This document shows positions 38,716-47,718 of a stretch of 64,000 nucleotides of DNA, piece after piece. Each line of letters opens with the position of its first letter. Within the stretch, counting starts at the first letter, position 1. The notes below the pieces were generated by a model, which saw only the letters and a program-made list of their open reading frames with translations, ran no database searches and was not told the DNA's origin. This DNA is from Bacillota bacterium. GTDB lineage: Bacteria; Bacillota; Limnochordia; Darwinibacteriales; Darwinibacteriaceae. Where the stretch lies: assembly GCA_012840725.1 (NCBI GenBank), contig DURQ01000041.1, forward strand, positions 23,051-87,050, written 5' to 3'. A program made the position numbers and the translations under genes.

Positions 38716-38933
38716 GTTTGTTCACACCTCCATTTTGGCGGGATGGTCGCGCTGAGCTCAACACGTCTTCAGCTGTTCAGCTGCTTCAACACCCACCCCT
38801 TTCATCCAGCTCTTCAGCCAGGCGTTTTTGCTCAAACATTTCTATGGACTTTTCTACGCGGGAACAGGATTTTCCTACCAGCGCTGTCAACATTCCTGAT
38901 TGCAAGCGGATGCAGCTGATGGGGCACAGACAT

Positions 38934-38962
38934 AAAAAAACCCCACAGCCGTGGGGTTTTTG
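38934..38962. terminator. Bidirectional rho-independent terminator after lipoprotein 3
   Basis: 8-bp stem AACCCCAC/GTGGGGTT with 4-nt loop, preceded by a seven-A run and followed by five T, so it works in both directions; on the minus strand it ends lipoprotein 3. Confidence 0.85.
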
Positions 38963-38982
38963 TGTGCTTTAGTACCCGAGTC

Positions 38983-39351
38983 TTACTTTTTCAGCTGGAC
39001 CGTGACAGTCAGCGGTTTGTCGCCCACATTCGGGATGCTGATGAAGATGCCGATCACCTGATGATCCACATCATGGATTTCACCGGCCAGATGCTCTACG
39101 GGTTTGTCTCCAGCTTTGACCTCGATGACAAACGACCCAAGGTTGTACTGCCCTTTGGCCCCATCCTTGAAGGGGAAGAACAGGTCGACAGCATCACCCT
39201 TCTTCAGGCGATCGGGCAGGTTACCCTTTGCGAACACGTCCGTATCATACGTACAATCCACCTTAATCCTGCTCCAGGGCAGCACATTGCAGCCGGAAAG
39301 CAATACAGTAACCAAGACAAGGGTGGTAAGTACTATGAAACTCCTTTTCAC
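38983..39351 (-). CDS. Small lipoprotein, paralogue 3 of 3
   Basis: 122 residues from the GTG at 39351 (GGAGGT 9 nt ahead). Lipobox LLSGC at about residues 17-21. The mature part begins IKVDCTYDTDVFAKGNLPDR and ends GIFISIPNVGDKPLTVTVQL, matching the other two lipoproteins at both ends. A mid-chain segment AVDLFFPFKDGAKGQ corresponds to EGVFWFLEDQRGR of paralogue 2. Function unknown. It is transcribed separately, with its own strong terminator. The 233 nt upstream (39352-39584) show no gene. Confidence 0.75.
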   Translation of the reverse strand: MKRSFIVLTTLVLVTVLLSGCNVLPWSRIKVDCTYDTDVFAKGNLPDRLKKGDAVDLFFPFKDGAKGQYNLGSFVIEVKAGDKPVEHLAGEIHDVDHQVIGIFISIPNVGDKPLTVTVQLKK

Positions 39352-39565
39352 TCTTTCTGCACCTCCAAAGTATTTCCCGTAGGTTGATGAACGTATCTGT
39401 CGGCTGTAACCTGGATAAGTTCGCCTTTTGCCTCCCCGTATCTGCTTCGCTGCCCACCTCCTTCCAGGGCATCGTTGACATATCCTGTCTTTCTGCGCCC
39501 AGGAGCATTTCTCCTGCTTAGGAGCGTGAGCTTTCACAGGTAAAGAACACTGATAGGAACGAACA

Positions 39566-39586
39566 AAGGGGGTGAGCGCCCCCCTT
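39566..39586 (-). terminator. Hairpin at the end of the DUF3798 transporter operon
   Basis: 7-bp stem AAGGGGG/CCCCCTT with 7-nt loop overlapping the stop codon of the last permease, followed on the minus strand by TTTGTT. Confidence 0.6.
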
Positions 39587-40664
39587 ATGCTGACACGTCT
39601 TCCTCCATGCTTGCTTTGGCTGCGGTCCTTGTCTGCCAGGCATGGAGGGCCAGGCTTATGGCAATGATCCCGTAAGCCACAAACACCCTGAAGTACTCGC
39701 CCACCTGAGCGCTGCCAAAGATAGCTTGGCCGGCAGTAGGCGAAACCACAAACAGCAGGTGGAACAGGAAGGTACCCATCAAGGCCTGTGCGATGGTGGC
39801 CTTTGTCACGGTCGCCCCGCCGATAAGCAGAGCGGCAATAGCAAAGGTTCCCACCTGCTCATGGCTGTTATACGTGTTCAAGGTGCCGATGTTCTGCAGG
39901 AAGATCAGCTGACCCCAAGCAGCGAGCACCGTAGAGAAGATGATGGCCAGCTTGCGGTTGCGGTCAACGTTAATTCCGGCCACGGCAGCAATATGGCGAT
40001 CCTGACCGACAGCTCTAAACTCCTGGCCGAGCTTGGTCCGGAAAAAGGCCCAGATGGCCAGGGCCAGCACGGCAATTACGATGAAGGTCACCATCGGGAA
40101 CTTGGTGAACCCGTACCGCACCTCCCAGATCCCATCAAGGGCGCCTTTCAGCCGGTACAGGTCGATGGTGTTGCGCAGACCCGGGCTTGTGGATATGCGC
40201 AGCTTCGGGTTGTCGAAGGGGATAACGGTACCCACCAGGAACAGGAAGATAAACTGGTACACGCCGTTGGCAAAAAAGCCCATGACCATACCGGTGATCA
40301 TCTCCCGGCCCTTAGCCTTGTTCAGCAGGATGCCGGCGAGGTACCCGAACAGAACCGCCAGCGGCGTAGCCAGGAGGGCGGTGGCCAGCAGGCCGCCGAT
40401 TCCGCCCCACTCCCAGTGAGTGGCAAGGATCAGGGCGATCTGGCCGGCGAGAGCCCCCAGCACGATGCCGAAGTTCAGGCCCATGCCAGCAGCCACAGGG
40501 ATGATCAGGGACAGTACCAGGAAGGAGTTGCGGGCCATGCGCTTCACGATCTCCATGAGTATGAACTGGCCCGGCATCTTGGCAAAGTAGACGCCCACAA
40601 GGCAGACAACGCCGAAGAGGATCGGTACTGCATTGCGCGAGATCAGCCGTTTGATTTGGTTCAC
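39585..40664 (-). CDS. ABC importer permease B (sugar/nucleoside type)
   Basis: 359-residue membrane protein of the RbsC/BPD_transp_2 family, with eight to ten hydrophobic segments and the usual conserved stretches LNFGIVLGALAGQIALIL, FRTKLGQEFRAVGQDRHIAA, GINVDRNRKLAIIFSTVLAA. GTG 40664 overlaps the stop of the first permease (GTGA). Last gene of a four-gene operon with a DUF3798 binding protein. Substrate unknown. Confidence 0.88.
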   Translation of the reverse strand: MNQIKRLISRNAVPILFGVVCLVGVYFAKMPGQFILMEIVKRMARNSFLVLSLIIPVAAGMGLNFGIVLGALAGQIALILATHWEWGGIGGLLATALLATPLAVLFGYLAGILLNKAKGREMITGMVMGFFANGVYQFIFLFLVGTVIPFDNPKLRISTSPGLRNTIDLYRLKGALDGIWEVRYGFTKFPMVTFIVIAVLALAIWAFFRTKLGQEFRAVGQDRHIAAVAGINVDRNRKLAIIFSTVLAAWGQLIFLQNIGTLNTYNSHEQVGTFAIAALLIGGATVTKATIAQALMGTFLFHLLFVVSPTAGQAIFGSAQVGEYFRVFVAYGIIAISLALHAWQTRTAAKASMEEDVSA

Positions 40665-41707
40665 GCCTGTTCACCTCCGGTTGCCCGCGTCAGGGCGTAC
40701 AAGATCATGCCGTTGCTCACAATCACCCGGGCAATCTCCGAAATGTTGCCCTCGATCAGCTGGTTCGTAACGGGCATGGCCACAGTGAGCAGCGTCTGGA
40801 AGAGGATCACGCCCAAGATGGCGTGGCTTACCTTGGCTTCCCTTGTGCTTGCCCCGCCGATCAGCACACCGGCTACTGCCGGGAAGGCTGTCATCAGAGG
40901 GCCGTTGTAGAGCTGGACAAAGCCGAAGCTCTGAGCGTAGGTGACGTAGCCTATGGCAGCAAGAACCGTGGACATGATGATCCCGAGCGTACGGTACTTA
41001 GTCAGGCTCAGGCCGCTGGCCGCTGCAAACCGCGGGTTCCGCCCCACAACCTCTAAGGCCACGCCCGCCTTGGTCTTGAAGAACAGCCAGACCAGGGTGA
41101 CAATTAGGGCGTAGAAGAGCAGCAGCCCGGTGGGCACGGTCAGACCGAAGATCTCGAATTGCAAAAAGTCATTGAGCGTGCCGCCAAAGGTGTCCGCAAG
41201 GGTCAGCGTAGTCCTGAGCCCTACACCGCCTACTGGCCAGATCATGGCTGGGTTTCTAAAGGGAGCCAGCAGCCAGAAGATGCACATCCCGGCCACAACG
41301 GAAAAACCCACATAGGTCCCCACCATCATCTCCTGCCCAGCTACCCGGTTAAGCAGCAGCGCATAGAGAAAACCAGCTCCGACAGCCAGCGGGATGGCCA
41401 AGAGCAGGGCTGTAAGCAGTCCGGTGAAGCCAATAAGGTTAAACTCCATTGCCACCAGGGCGCCGACGATGCCGCAGATAACGCCTACGGGCAGACCGAA
41501 GTTGAGGCCTACCCCGGCTTGGATGGAAGGCACCATGGCCAAGACGTAGATGCCGTTCTGGCCGATGCGCACCAAAGCGTCGCTGAGCAGCCCGGCTACG
41601 CTCAGCTCCGTACCTGAAGCAATGATGAGGAGCAGGAGCAGGAAACCGGCAATGATCAGGCGCGGCAGGCCGATGGTGTGGTAGATTGCCGTCAACCGCT
41701 CTTTCAT
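40661..41707 (-). CDS. ABC importer permease A (sugar/nucleoside type)
   Basis: 348-residue member of the same permease family, paralogous to the next gene. Characteristic pieces: VGLNFGLPVGVICGIVGALV, FKTKAGVALEVVGRNPRFAA, SGLSLTKYRTLGIIMSTVLA, AVAGVLIGGAST. The ATG overlaps the ATPase stop. Two different permeases imply a heterodimeric channel, as in nucleoside and some sugar importers. Confidence 0.88.
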   Translation of the reverse strand: MKERLTAIYHTIGLPRLIIAGFLLLLLIIASGTELSVAGLLSDALVRIGQNGIYVLAMVPSIQAGVGLNFGLPVGVICGIVGALVAMEFNLIGFTGLLTALLLAIPLAVGAGFLYALLLNRVAGQEMMVGTYVGFSVVAGMCIFWLLAPFRNPAMIWPVGGVGLRTTLTLADTFGGTLNDFLQFEIFGLTVPTGLLLFYALIVTLVWLFFKTKAGVALEVVGRNPRFAAASGLSLTKYRTLGIIMSTVLAAIGYVTYAQSFGFVQLYNGPLMTAFPAVAGVLIGGASTREAKVSHAILGVILFQTLLTVAMPVTNQLIEGNISEIARVIVSNGMILYALTRATGGEQA

Positions 41708-43290
41708 CGAGCCGCCACCTCCTCCAAGGATTTTCCGGCCATCAAGAGGCCGAAGGCCACATCGGGAGCATCCGGCGGAAGGAACCCAGCCAATCTGCCT
41801 TCATAGACGATGGCAATGCGGTCAGCGATACTGCGCAGTTCGGCCAGCTCGCTGGAGGTGAAGACCACCGTTACTCCCATCTCGTTGAGTTCCACGATCA
41901 GCTCCAGCACCCGGCTCTTTGCACCAACGTCAATACCCCGCGTCGGTTCGGAGACAAAGAGCAGCTTGGGCTGCTGGGTGAAGGCCCTCGCCAAGCAGAC
42001 CTTCTGCTGGTTGCCGCCGCTGAGCCGGCGGACGATCTGGTCCGGCCCTGTGCAGCGGATATCGAACTTGTCGATGAACTCCCGGGCATGTTCCAGGATC
42101 TTCTTCTCATCTTTGAGCTTGAGGAACCCAGGTTTGAGGAACCTGTCCTGGCTCTGCATACTGGTGAGCACGATGTTGTTGGCAATGGTGTCCTCCAGAA
42201 CCAATCCCACGCCGCGCCTGTCTTCGGAAACAAAGGCCAGTCCAGCCTTGAGCGCGGCCTGGGTGTTGTTAAGAGGCAGTTCCCTGCCCTCATAGAGCAC
42301 CTGCCCCTGGCTCGGGTAGAGTCCCATGATGCCGTTGGCCAGACCCACCTTTCCGTGGCCTGCCAGGCCTCCCAGACCCAGTATCTCTCCCTTCCGGACA
42401 TCCAGATCGATGCCCCGCAGGGTTTCGCCGGGCATGTTCACCCGCAGTCCCCTTATCTGCAGCACCACTTCATCGCTGGGCTGCCGGGTTCTCGTACGCC
42501 GGGAGGCGGTATCGACCTTGCGGCCCACCATCAACTCGGCAATTTGGCTTATGGTGTATTCTTCCTTGGGACCCGTGCTGACCAGCTCGCCGTCTTTCAG
42601 GATAGTAATCCGATCTGCGACCGCCATAACCTCGTCCAGGCGGTGGGTAATAAAAAGAATACTTATGCCGCTCTGCGCCAAGCGCTTGATGACTTCAAGA
42701 AACTGCTCCGCTTCGCTTTCCGTAAGCACAGCGGTTGGTTCGTCGAGAACCAGCAGCTGCAGGTTCTCCTTGTCGATCTCCCGGGCGATCTCCACAAACT
42801 GCAGGTAGCCCACGGGCAGCCCCGCCACAGGAGCCCATTCATCGATGGTCATGCCCAGGCGGTCCAGGGCTGTTCTTGCATCCTTGGCCATCTGCGCCCG
42901 GTTGAGCGTCTCCAACTTCTCACCAAAGATGGCGCTGAACGGATTGGCCTTGGTCAGCTCCCGGTTCAGTTTGATGTTTTCAGTCACCGTGAAGCCCGGC
43001 AGGAGCATGAACTCTTGGTGCACCATGCCGATACCTGCTTCGATGGCCGCTCGCGGGGAATCAAAGGACTTTTTCTCGCCATTTATGAAGAGGTCACCTT
43101 CATAGCCACCGGTGTTCGTGATCACGGGCATGCCGAAGAGGATGTTCATCAAGGTCGACTTTCCGGCTCCGTTTTCGCCAACTAAGCAGTGTATCTGGCC
43201 GCGTTCTACGGTTAGGTTGACATCCTTCAGCACCTGAGTGCCGAAGAAGGCCTTGGAGATCCCCCGCATCTCCAGAACAGGAACGCTCAC
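41704..43290 (-). CDS. Tandem-domain ABC ATPase (RbsA/MglA-like)
   Basis: 528-residue ATPase made of two fused nucleotide-binding domains. First half: Walker A GENGAGKST, Walker B LLVLDEPTA, switch THRLDE. Second half: degenerate Walker A GLAGHGKVG, signature LSGGNQQKVCLARAF, SEPTRGIDVGA. That asymmetric pattern is normal for RbsA/MglA/YufO proteins. GTG 43290 is chosen since GGAGGT lies 7 nt ahead. It is separated from its binding-protein gene by a large hairpin. Confidence 0.9.
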   Translation of the reverse strand: MSVPVLEMRGISKAFFGTQVLKDVNLTVERGQIHCLVGENGAGKSTLMNILFGMPVITNTGGYEGDLFINGEKKSFDSPRAAIEAGIGMVHQEFMLLPGFTVTENIKLNRELTKANPFSAIFGEKLETLNRAQMAKDARTALDRLGMTIDEWAPVAGLPVGYLQFVEIAREIDKENLQLLVLDEPTAVLTESEAEQFLEVIKRLAQSGISILFITHRLDEVMAVADRITILKDGELVSTGPKEEYTISQIAELMVGRKVDTASRRTRTRQPSDEVVLQIRGLRVNMPGETLRGIDLDVRKGEILGLGGLAGHGKVGLANGIMGLYPSQGQVLYEGRELPLNNTQAALKAGLAFVSEDRRGVGLVLEDTIANNIVLTSMQSQDRFLKPGFLKLKDEKKILEHAREFIDKFDIRCTGPDQIVRRLSGGNQQKVCLARAFTQQPKLLFVSEPTRGIDVGAKSRVLELIVELNEMGVTVVFTSSELAELRSIADRIAIVYEGRLAGFLPPDAPDVAFGLLMAGKSLEEVAAR

Positions 43291-43322
43291 TCGCAACACC
43301 TCCACTATTTCAGCAACAAAAG

Positions 43323-43360
43323 TGCGGAGTTCCGCCCTCGGAGAGGGCGAGAGCTCCGCA
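43323..43360 (-). terminator. Intercistronic hairpin/attenuator between binding protein and ATPase
   Basis: Long imperfect stem of about 16 pairs with 3-nt loop (TGCGGAG...CTCCGCA ends) followed by CTTTTG on the minus strand. Such hairpins often stabilise the binding-protein mRNA and reduce read-through to membrane subunits. Confidence 0.75.
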
Positions 43361-43389
43361 TTGCTTTTCAGCTATTTTTGCCCAGGCTC

Positions 43390-44490
43390 CTAGAAGATGA
43401 TGGAGTCGGCAAGTACCAGGTAGTAGTTGTAGCCTTCCTCGTAGCGGTTGATCGACAGATTGACGCCTGTCGCTTCGTAGATCGCCGCCTCTACAGCAGC
43501 TGCATCAGAGAAGTCCATGCCTTCCTGGACGGCCTTGATAGCCAGTTCCACACCGGCCTCGACAAACACCATGTTGATCGGGGCAACCCAGGTGGCCATG
43601 CGGCCGGAACGTCCCATATCAGCGACCTTGGCTTTGATCTGCTCAAGGATCCAGGCCACATCGCCCTTGTGCTCTTCATCAACCTCGATGCCGAGAGCAC
43701 CGGGATAGCCGTGGAACGGGCTCGGGCAGCACTGTTCTGGGAAGATGATGCCAGCTTCGAGCGAAGCCCGGATGGCCGGCTCCATCATACCGCAGTTGGT
43801 GCCGAAGAAGGCGATGTCAGTACCGTGGATAGCCGCCTGGCGGGGGATATCCTCCAGGATGAACTGCTGCGTGCCGGGGAGGCCAGCGTCACCCATCGGG
43901 TCTGGAGCAGTGACATCAATAACCTCGATGCCCAGCTTCGCGGCTTCTTCTTTCATGTTCTGGTAGCGAACAGCCAGAAGCTCCATGGACATGTGCCGCG
44001 GGAAGGAGTAATGCAGGATCTTCTTGGCACCCATCTGGTAGGCCAGTTGAGCAATGGATGCACCGCGCCTGAGCTGGTCAGTTTCGAATGCGATGTCTGC
44101 CACACCGCCGATCACAGGCGGATCTTCGTGAGGAACCCCGGTGATCAGGACGATATCAGGACGCATCTCCCGCACGGTCTTGAAAGCGGCGGTCGTGCCG
44201 GGAACACCTTGGCAGACAACGATCGCTTTGACCTGAGGATCCATGGCGAACTGGACGATCTGGCCGATAACTGTCTCCTGCTCCTGCATGAAGTTGTCAG
44301 GATAGGTGACGTGTATGACCGAACCCGGATACCGATCTACCATCTGAAGCGCCGCTTGATACTCTTCCTCGCCCTGGGAGACCGTACCGGTAATCAGACC
44401 GATCTTAAAGGGCAGGGATGCGGCTTGTGCTGCACCGATGAGACCAAAAACCAAAACCAACGCCAGCAACAGTGATAGCCTTTTCTTCAC
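43390..44490 (-). CDS. DUF3798 substrate-binding protein
   Basis: 366-residue exported protein. GTG 44490 follows GGAGGAGAGGAGAAG. A signal peptide of 23 residues ends near AAQAA. The mature chain has a type-1 periplasmic-binding fold: IGLITGTVSQGEEEYQAAL, AIVVCQGVPGTTAAFKTV, HYSFPRHMSMELLAVRYQNM, FFGTNCGMMEPAIR. This matches what I know as DUF3798, found as the binding protein of ribose/nucleoside-type importers. Ligand unknown. It heads the four-gene operon and is likely its most abundant product. Confidence 0.85.
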   Translation of the reverse strand: MKKRLSLLLALVLVFGLIGAAQAASLPFKIGLITGTVSQGEEEYQAALQMVDRYPGSVIHVTYPDNFMQEQETVIGQIVQFAMDPQVKAIVVCQGVPGTTAAFKTVREMRPDIVLITGVPHEDPPVIGGVADIAFETDQLRRGASIAQLAYQMGAKKILHYSFPRHMSMELLAVRYQNMKEEAAKLGIEVIDVTAPDPMGDAGLPGTQQFILEDIPRQAAIHGTDIAFFGTNCGMMEPAIRASLEAGIIFPEQCCPSPFHGYPGALGIEVDEEHKGDVAWILEQIKAKVADMGRSGRMATWVAPINMVFVEAGVELAIKAVQEGMDFSDAAAVEAAIYEATGVNLSINRYEEGYNYYLVLADSIIF

Positions 44491-44652
44491 GCTTCTCCTC
44501 TCCTCCTGTAAGATAAAAAACTGGCACTAGTATTCTACGAATTACGCAAGTTCTCCTTCTATACAGGAAGAAAAATGTTCGTTTTGGCACAAAGTATTGA
44601 GAGTACCGTTAAAAGCCAGCCCAGAGCCGAAAAACGGGCTGAAATGAAAGAA

Positions 44653-44674
44653 CCGCCGCCTTCAAAGGCGGCGG
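44653..44674 (-). terminator. Terminator of the ABC exporter operon
   Basis: 8-bp GC-only stem CCGCCGCC/GGCGGCGG with 6-nt loop followed on the minus strand by TTCTTTC, 29 nt past the exporter stop. Confidence 0.7.
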
Positions 44675-44702
44675 CGTGGATGTTATCGCTACGTAAACTA
44701 AT

Positions 44703-46430
44703 TCAGATCACCTGCTCCATCTGGGCGGCACAGAGCTTCGCGTACAGTCCGTTTTTCGCCATGAGTTCTCCATGGGTACCCCGCTCGCGGATCCTTCCTT
44801 CGGTGAGCACCACAATCTCGTCTGCGTGCCTGATGGTGCTCAGCCGGTGGGCGATGATCAGCGTGGTGCGGTCTTTTGCCAGCTCCATAAGGGCTTCCTG
44901 AATCTCGACTTCCGTTGCGGTGTCAAGGGAAGAGGTCGCTTCATCCAGGATCAGGATGGGCGGATTCTTCAGGAAAACACGGGCGATGGAAATGCGCTGC
45001 TTCTGGCCGCCGGACAGCTTGACGCCCCGTTCCCCCACGTAGGTGTCGTAGCCGTCCTTCAGGCTCATCACGAAATCGTGGATCTGAGCCCGCTTCGCGG
45101 CGGCAACCATCTCCTCCTCTGAGGCAGAGGGATTGCCGTAGAGGATGTTCTCCCTGATCGTTCCGGTGAAGAGGAACACATCCTGCTGCACAAAGCCGAT
45201 CTGCTGCCGCAGAGAGCTCAGGGTGACATCCCGCACATCGTGCCCGTCGATGAGCACCGCCCCCTCGGCCACATCGTAGAACCGGGGGATCAGGTGACAG
45301 AGGGTGGTCTTTCCCCCGCCCGACGGGCCGACGAAGGCCACGGTACTGCCGGCAGGTAACGTCAGGTTTACGTTGTGCAGGACTTCGCTGTCTTCCGCAT
45401 AGTGGAAGGACACATCCCGCAGCTCGATATCTCCCTTCACAGGCGGCAGATCCACAGCACCCGGCCGATCGCTCACCGACGGCTGAACTTCCATCAGCTC
45501 GGCAAAGCGCCGGAACCCTGCCATGCCCTGCTGGTACTGCTGGGTGAAGGAGATCAGCCTCCGGATCGGCTGGAGGAAGTAACCGATGAACATGAGGTAA
45601 GCAGTGAGATCCGCAAGATCGATGTGTCCCCGGAACATGAACAGGGCGCCGCATGTCAGGACAGCCACGTTCAGCAGGTCGGTGAGAAACCCCAGGCCGG
45701 AGGAATATACCGCCATGGCCCGCATCGCTTTGTAGCGCGATGTCTTAAAAGAGGCGTTTGCCGCATCGAAACGCTTGATCTCGTAGGCTTCGTTGACGAA
45801 GCTCTGGGCAACCCTGATGCCTGACAGGCTGTTCTCAAGATCTGCGTTCACATCGGCGATCTTGCGGCGCTCTTCCCGGAATGCCTCATTCATCTTCGTG
45901 CGGGTCTTGTAGGCATAGCCACCGATCAAGGGGATAAACACAAAGGTGATCAGGGTCAGCGGCACGTTGATGCTCAACAGGTAGAGAAAGGAACCGATCA
46001 GCATCAGCGTGGCGATGAACAGATCCTCAGGCCCGTGGTGGGCGAGTTCCGTGATGTCCCGCAGGTCATTGACGATCCTGCTCATCAGGTGTCCTACCTT
46101 GGTATCGTCAAAAAAGCGGAAGTCCAGGGTCTGCAGGTGGGCAAAGAGATCCTTGCGCATGCGGTACTCGATGTTCACGCCCACCACATGGCCGTAGTAA
46201 TCGACAAAATAGGTGCAGAGCAAGCGCACCAGGTATAAAGCTGCCAGCACACCGGCCCAGACCAGCACCGCCCGCACATTTCGGCCGGGAATGAAGTCTT
46301 TCATGAAGGTACGGGTGATGATGGGAAACAACAGATCGAGTACGGCGATAACGCTGGCCGCGAGCAGATCCGCAGTGAAGAGGCGGAGCTCCGGCTTGTA
46401 GTAGGAAACAAACCTCTTCAGATCCTTCAA
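44703..46430 (-). CDS. ABC exporter, fused membrane and ATPase domains (MsbA/BmrA-like)
   Basis: 575-residue half-transporter. Residues 1-320 are a type I exporter membrane domain with six helices (LLAASVIAVLDLLFPIITRT first). The ATPase follows: Walker A GPSGGGKTT, Q-loop GFVQQDVFLFTG, signature LSGGQKQRISIARVF, Walker B ILILDEATSSLD, switch IAHRLSTI. The start is TTG 46430 with GAGGT 10 nt before it. Lipid, peptide or drug export is possible. It lies 20 nt downstream of the nucleoside permease in the same direction. Confidence 0.92.
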   Translation of the reverse strand: MKDLKRFVSYYKPELRLFTADLLAASVIAVLDLLFPIITRTFMKDFIPGRNVRAVLVWAGVLAALYLVRLLCTYFVDYYGHVVGVNIEYRMRKDLFAHLQTLDFRFFDDTKVGHLMSRIVNDLRDITELAHHGPEDLFIATLMLIGSFLYLLSINVPLTLITFVFIPLIGGYAYKTRTKMNEAFREERRKIADVNADLENSLSGIRVAQSFVNEAYEIKRFDAANASFKTSRYKAMRAMAVYSSGLGFLTDLLNVAVLTCGALFMFRGHIDLADLTAYLMFIGYFLQPIRRLISFTQQYQQGMAGFRRFAELMEVQPSVSDRPGAVDLPPVKGDIELRDVSFHYAEDSEVLHNVNLTLPAGSTVAFVGPSGGGKTTLCHLIPRFYDVAEGAVLIDGHDVRDVTLSSLRQQIGFVQQDVFLFTGTIRENILYGNPSASEEEMVAAAKRAQIHDFVMSLKDGYDTYVGERGVKLSGGQKQRISIARVFLKNPPILILDEATSSLDTATEVEIQEALMELAKDRTTLIIAHRLSTIRHADEIVVLTEGRIRERGTHGELMAKNGLYAKLCAAQMEQVI

Positions 46431-46450
46431 TTCGTGCTAAACCTCGCTAT

Positions 46451-47380
46451 CTAACCTTTGATGTACGGCTGGCCAGAAGCCTTTGGCCCGACTGCTTTGC
46501 CGATGAAGCCGGCCAGGGCCACCATGGTCATCACGTAAGGCAGCATGTTCAGGAACTGCGTGGGGATGCCAACATCCGACAGGCGCATCTGCAGAGCATC
46601 GCCGTAGCCGAAGAACAGGCAGGCGCCCAGTGCCCCGAGGGGGGTCCACTTGCCGAATATGACGGCTGCCAGGGCGATGAAGCCGCGGCCCGCTGTCATC
46701 CCTTCACTGAAGCGGCTGAGATGGGCTATGGAAAGATAGGTGCCGCCCAGGGCAGCGAGGGCACCGCTGATCGCGACGGCTGTGTAGCGCATTCTGTAGA
46801 CGTTGACGCCCACTGTATCGGCGGCCTGGGGATGTTCGCCCACCGCTCTGAGCCTCAAACCCCAAGGCGTTTTGTAGATGACTACGTGCACCACGGCCAC
46901 GGCGACGAAGGCCAAGTATACCAGGGGATTCTGTCTGCCCAAAACCTTGTCAACCCACGGAATCTGCGACAGCACCGGGATAGTGATGTCTTTGATCACC
47001 GTCACTTGTGGAGAAGTACCCGCGGAGCCGAAGAAATGCCGCAGCAGGAAGACGGTCAACCCGCCGGCAAAGATGTTGATGGCAGTGCCGGTAACCACTT
47101 GATTCGACCGGTAGCGCACGCAGAAGAGAGCGTGAAGAAGCCCCATCAATGCGCCTGCCGCCATGGCACCCAACGCCCCCACCCAGGGCAGCCCCGTGAG
47201 GTGGGTGACGAACATGGCCGTAAACGATCCCGTGAGCATCATCCCCTCAAGGGCAATATTCACAACGCCGCTCCGTTCGGAGATGATCCCGCCCAGCGCA
47301 GCGAAGATCAAGGGAGTGGCCATGCGCAGTGCGGCAGCAAAGACTGTGGTGTTAAACATCATGGCAAGAAGATCGCCCAT
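46451..47380 (-). CDS. Nucleoside-type ABC permease (NupQ/YufQ-like)
   Basis: 309-residue membrane protein of the BMP-type nucleoside importer family. Diagnostic segments: TPLIFAALGGIISERSGVVN, IALEGMMLTGSF, GTAINIFAGGLTVFLL, RLRAVGEHPQAADTVGVNVY, GRGFIALAAVIFGKW. ATG 47380 has AAAGGAGG 7 nt ahead; the adjacent GTG 47383 is an alternative. Intact, but its partner permease is truncated and the ATPase and lipoprotein are not in this window, so the importer may be non-functional or assembled from other loci. Confidence 0.9.
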   Translation of the reverse strand: MGDLLAMMFNTTVFAAALRMATPLIFAALGGIISERSGVVNIALEGMMLTGSFTAMFVTHLTGLPWVGALGAMAAGALMGLLHALFCVRYRSNQVVTGTAINIFAGGLTVFLLRHFFGSAGTSPQVTVIKDITIPVLSQIPWVDKVLGRQNPLVYLAFVAVAVVHVVIYKTPWGLRLRAVGEHPQAADTVGVNVYRMRYTAVAISGALAALGGTYLSIAHLSRFSEGMTAGRGFIALAAVIFGKWTPLGALGACLFFGYGDALQMRLSDVGIPTQFLNMLPYVMTMVALAGFIGKAVGPKASGQPYIKG

Positions 47381-47718
47381 CACGCGTCCTCCTTTAGGCG
47401 CAGTAAACGGCGGATGAGGTACTCCGCGGCTACGAAAAAGATGATCAGGCCCTGGATGATGGTAATGAGTTCCCGGGGCACCGAGGTCAGGCGGTCCAAA
47501 GCCGCTGAACCGGACTGGAGAGCACCGAAGAGCACTGCCGCCAGCAGCACTCCCACGGGATGGTTCTTACCGAGCAGCGCCACTGCCACGCCCATGAACC
47601 CGAGATCGGAAGAAAAACGTACGATAAACCGGTTGTGAAGGCCCAGTATCTGCTCGGCCCCCGCCAGACCCGCCAGGGCTCCGCTGATGGCCATACCGAT
47701 CAGGAGGAAGTGGATCCG
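47380..47718 (-). pseudogene. Truncated nucleoside-type ABC permease (NupP/YufP-like), C-terminal third only
   Basis: The sequence codes for about 113 residues, IHFLLIGMAISGALAGLAGA, then FMGVAVALLGKNHPVGVLLA and LITIIQGLIIFFVAAEYLIR, the last third of a roughly 350-residue YufP/NupP permease. Homology begins directly at the stop codon of rtcB and in the same reading frame, so an upstream deletion or rearrangement has joined the two genes. The first internal ATG is at 47694. Two or more membrane helices remain, but it cannot form a full channel subunit. Confidence 0.85.

Noticed and set aside
41686..43185. 499-codon plus-strand frame opposite the tandem ABC ATPase
   Set aside because: Antisense of Walker motifs in a GC-rich gene.
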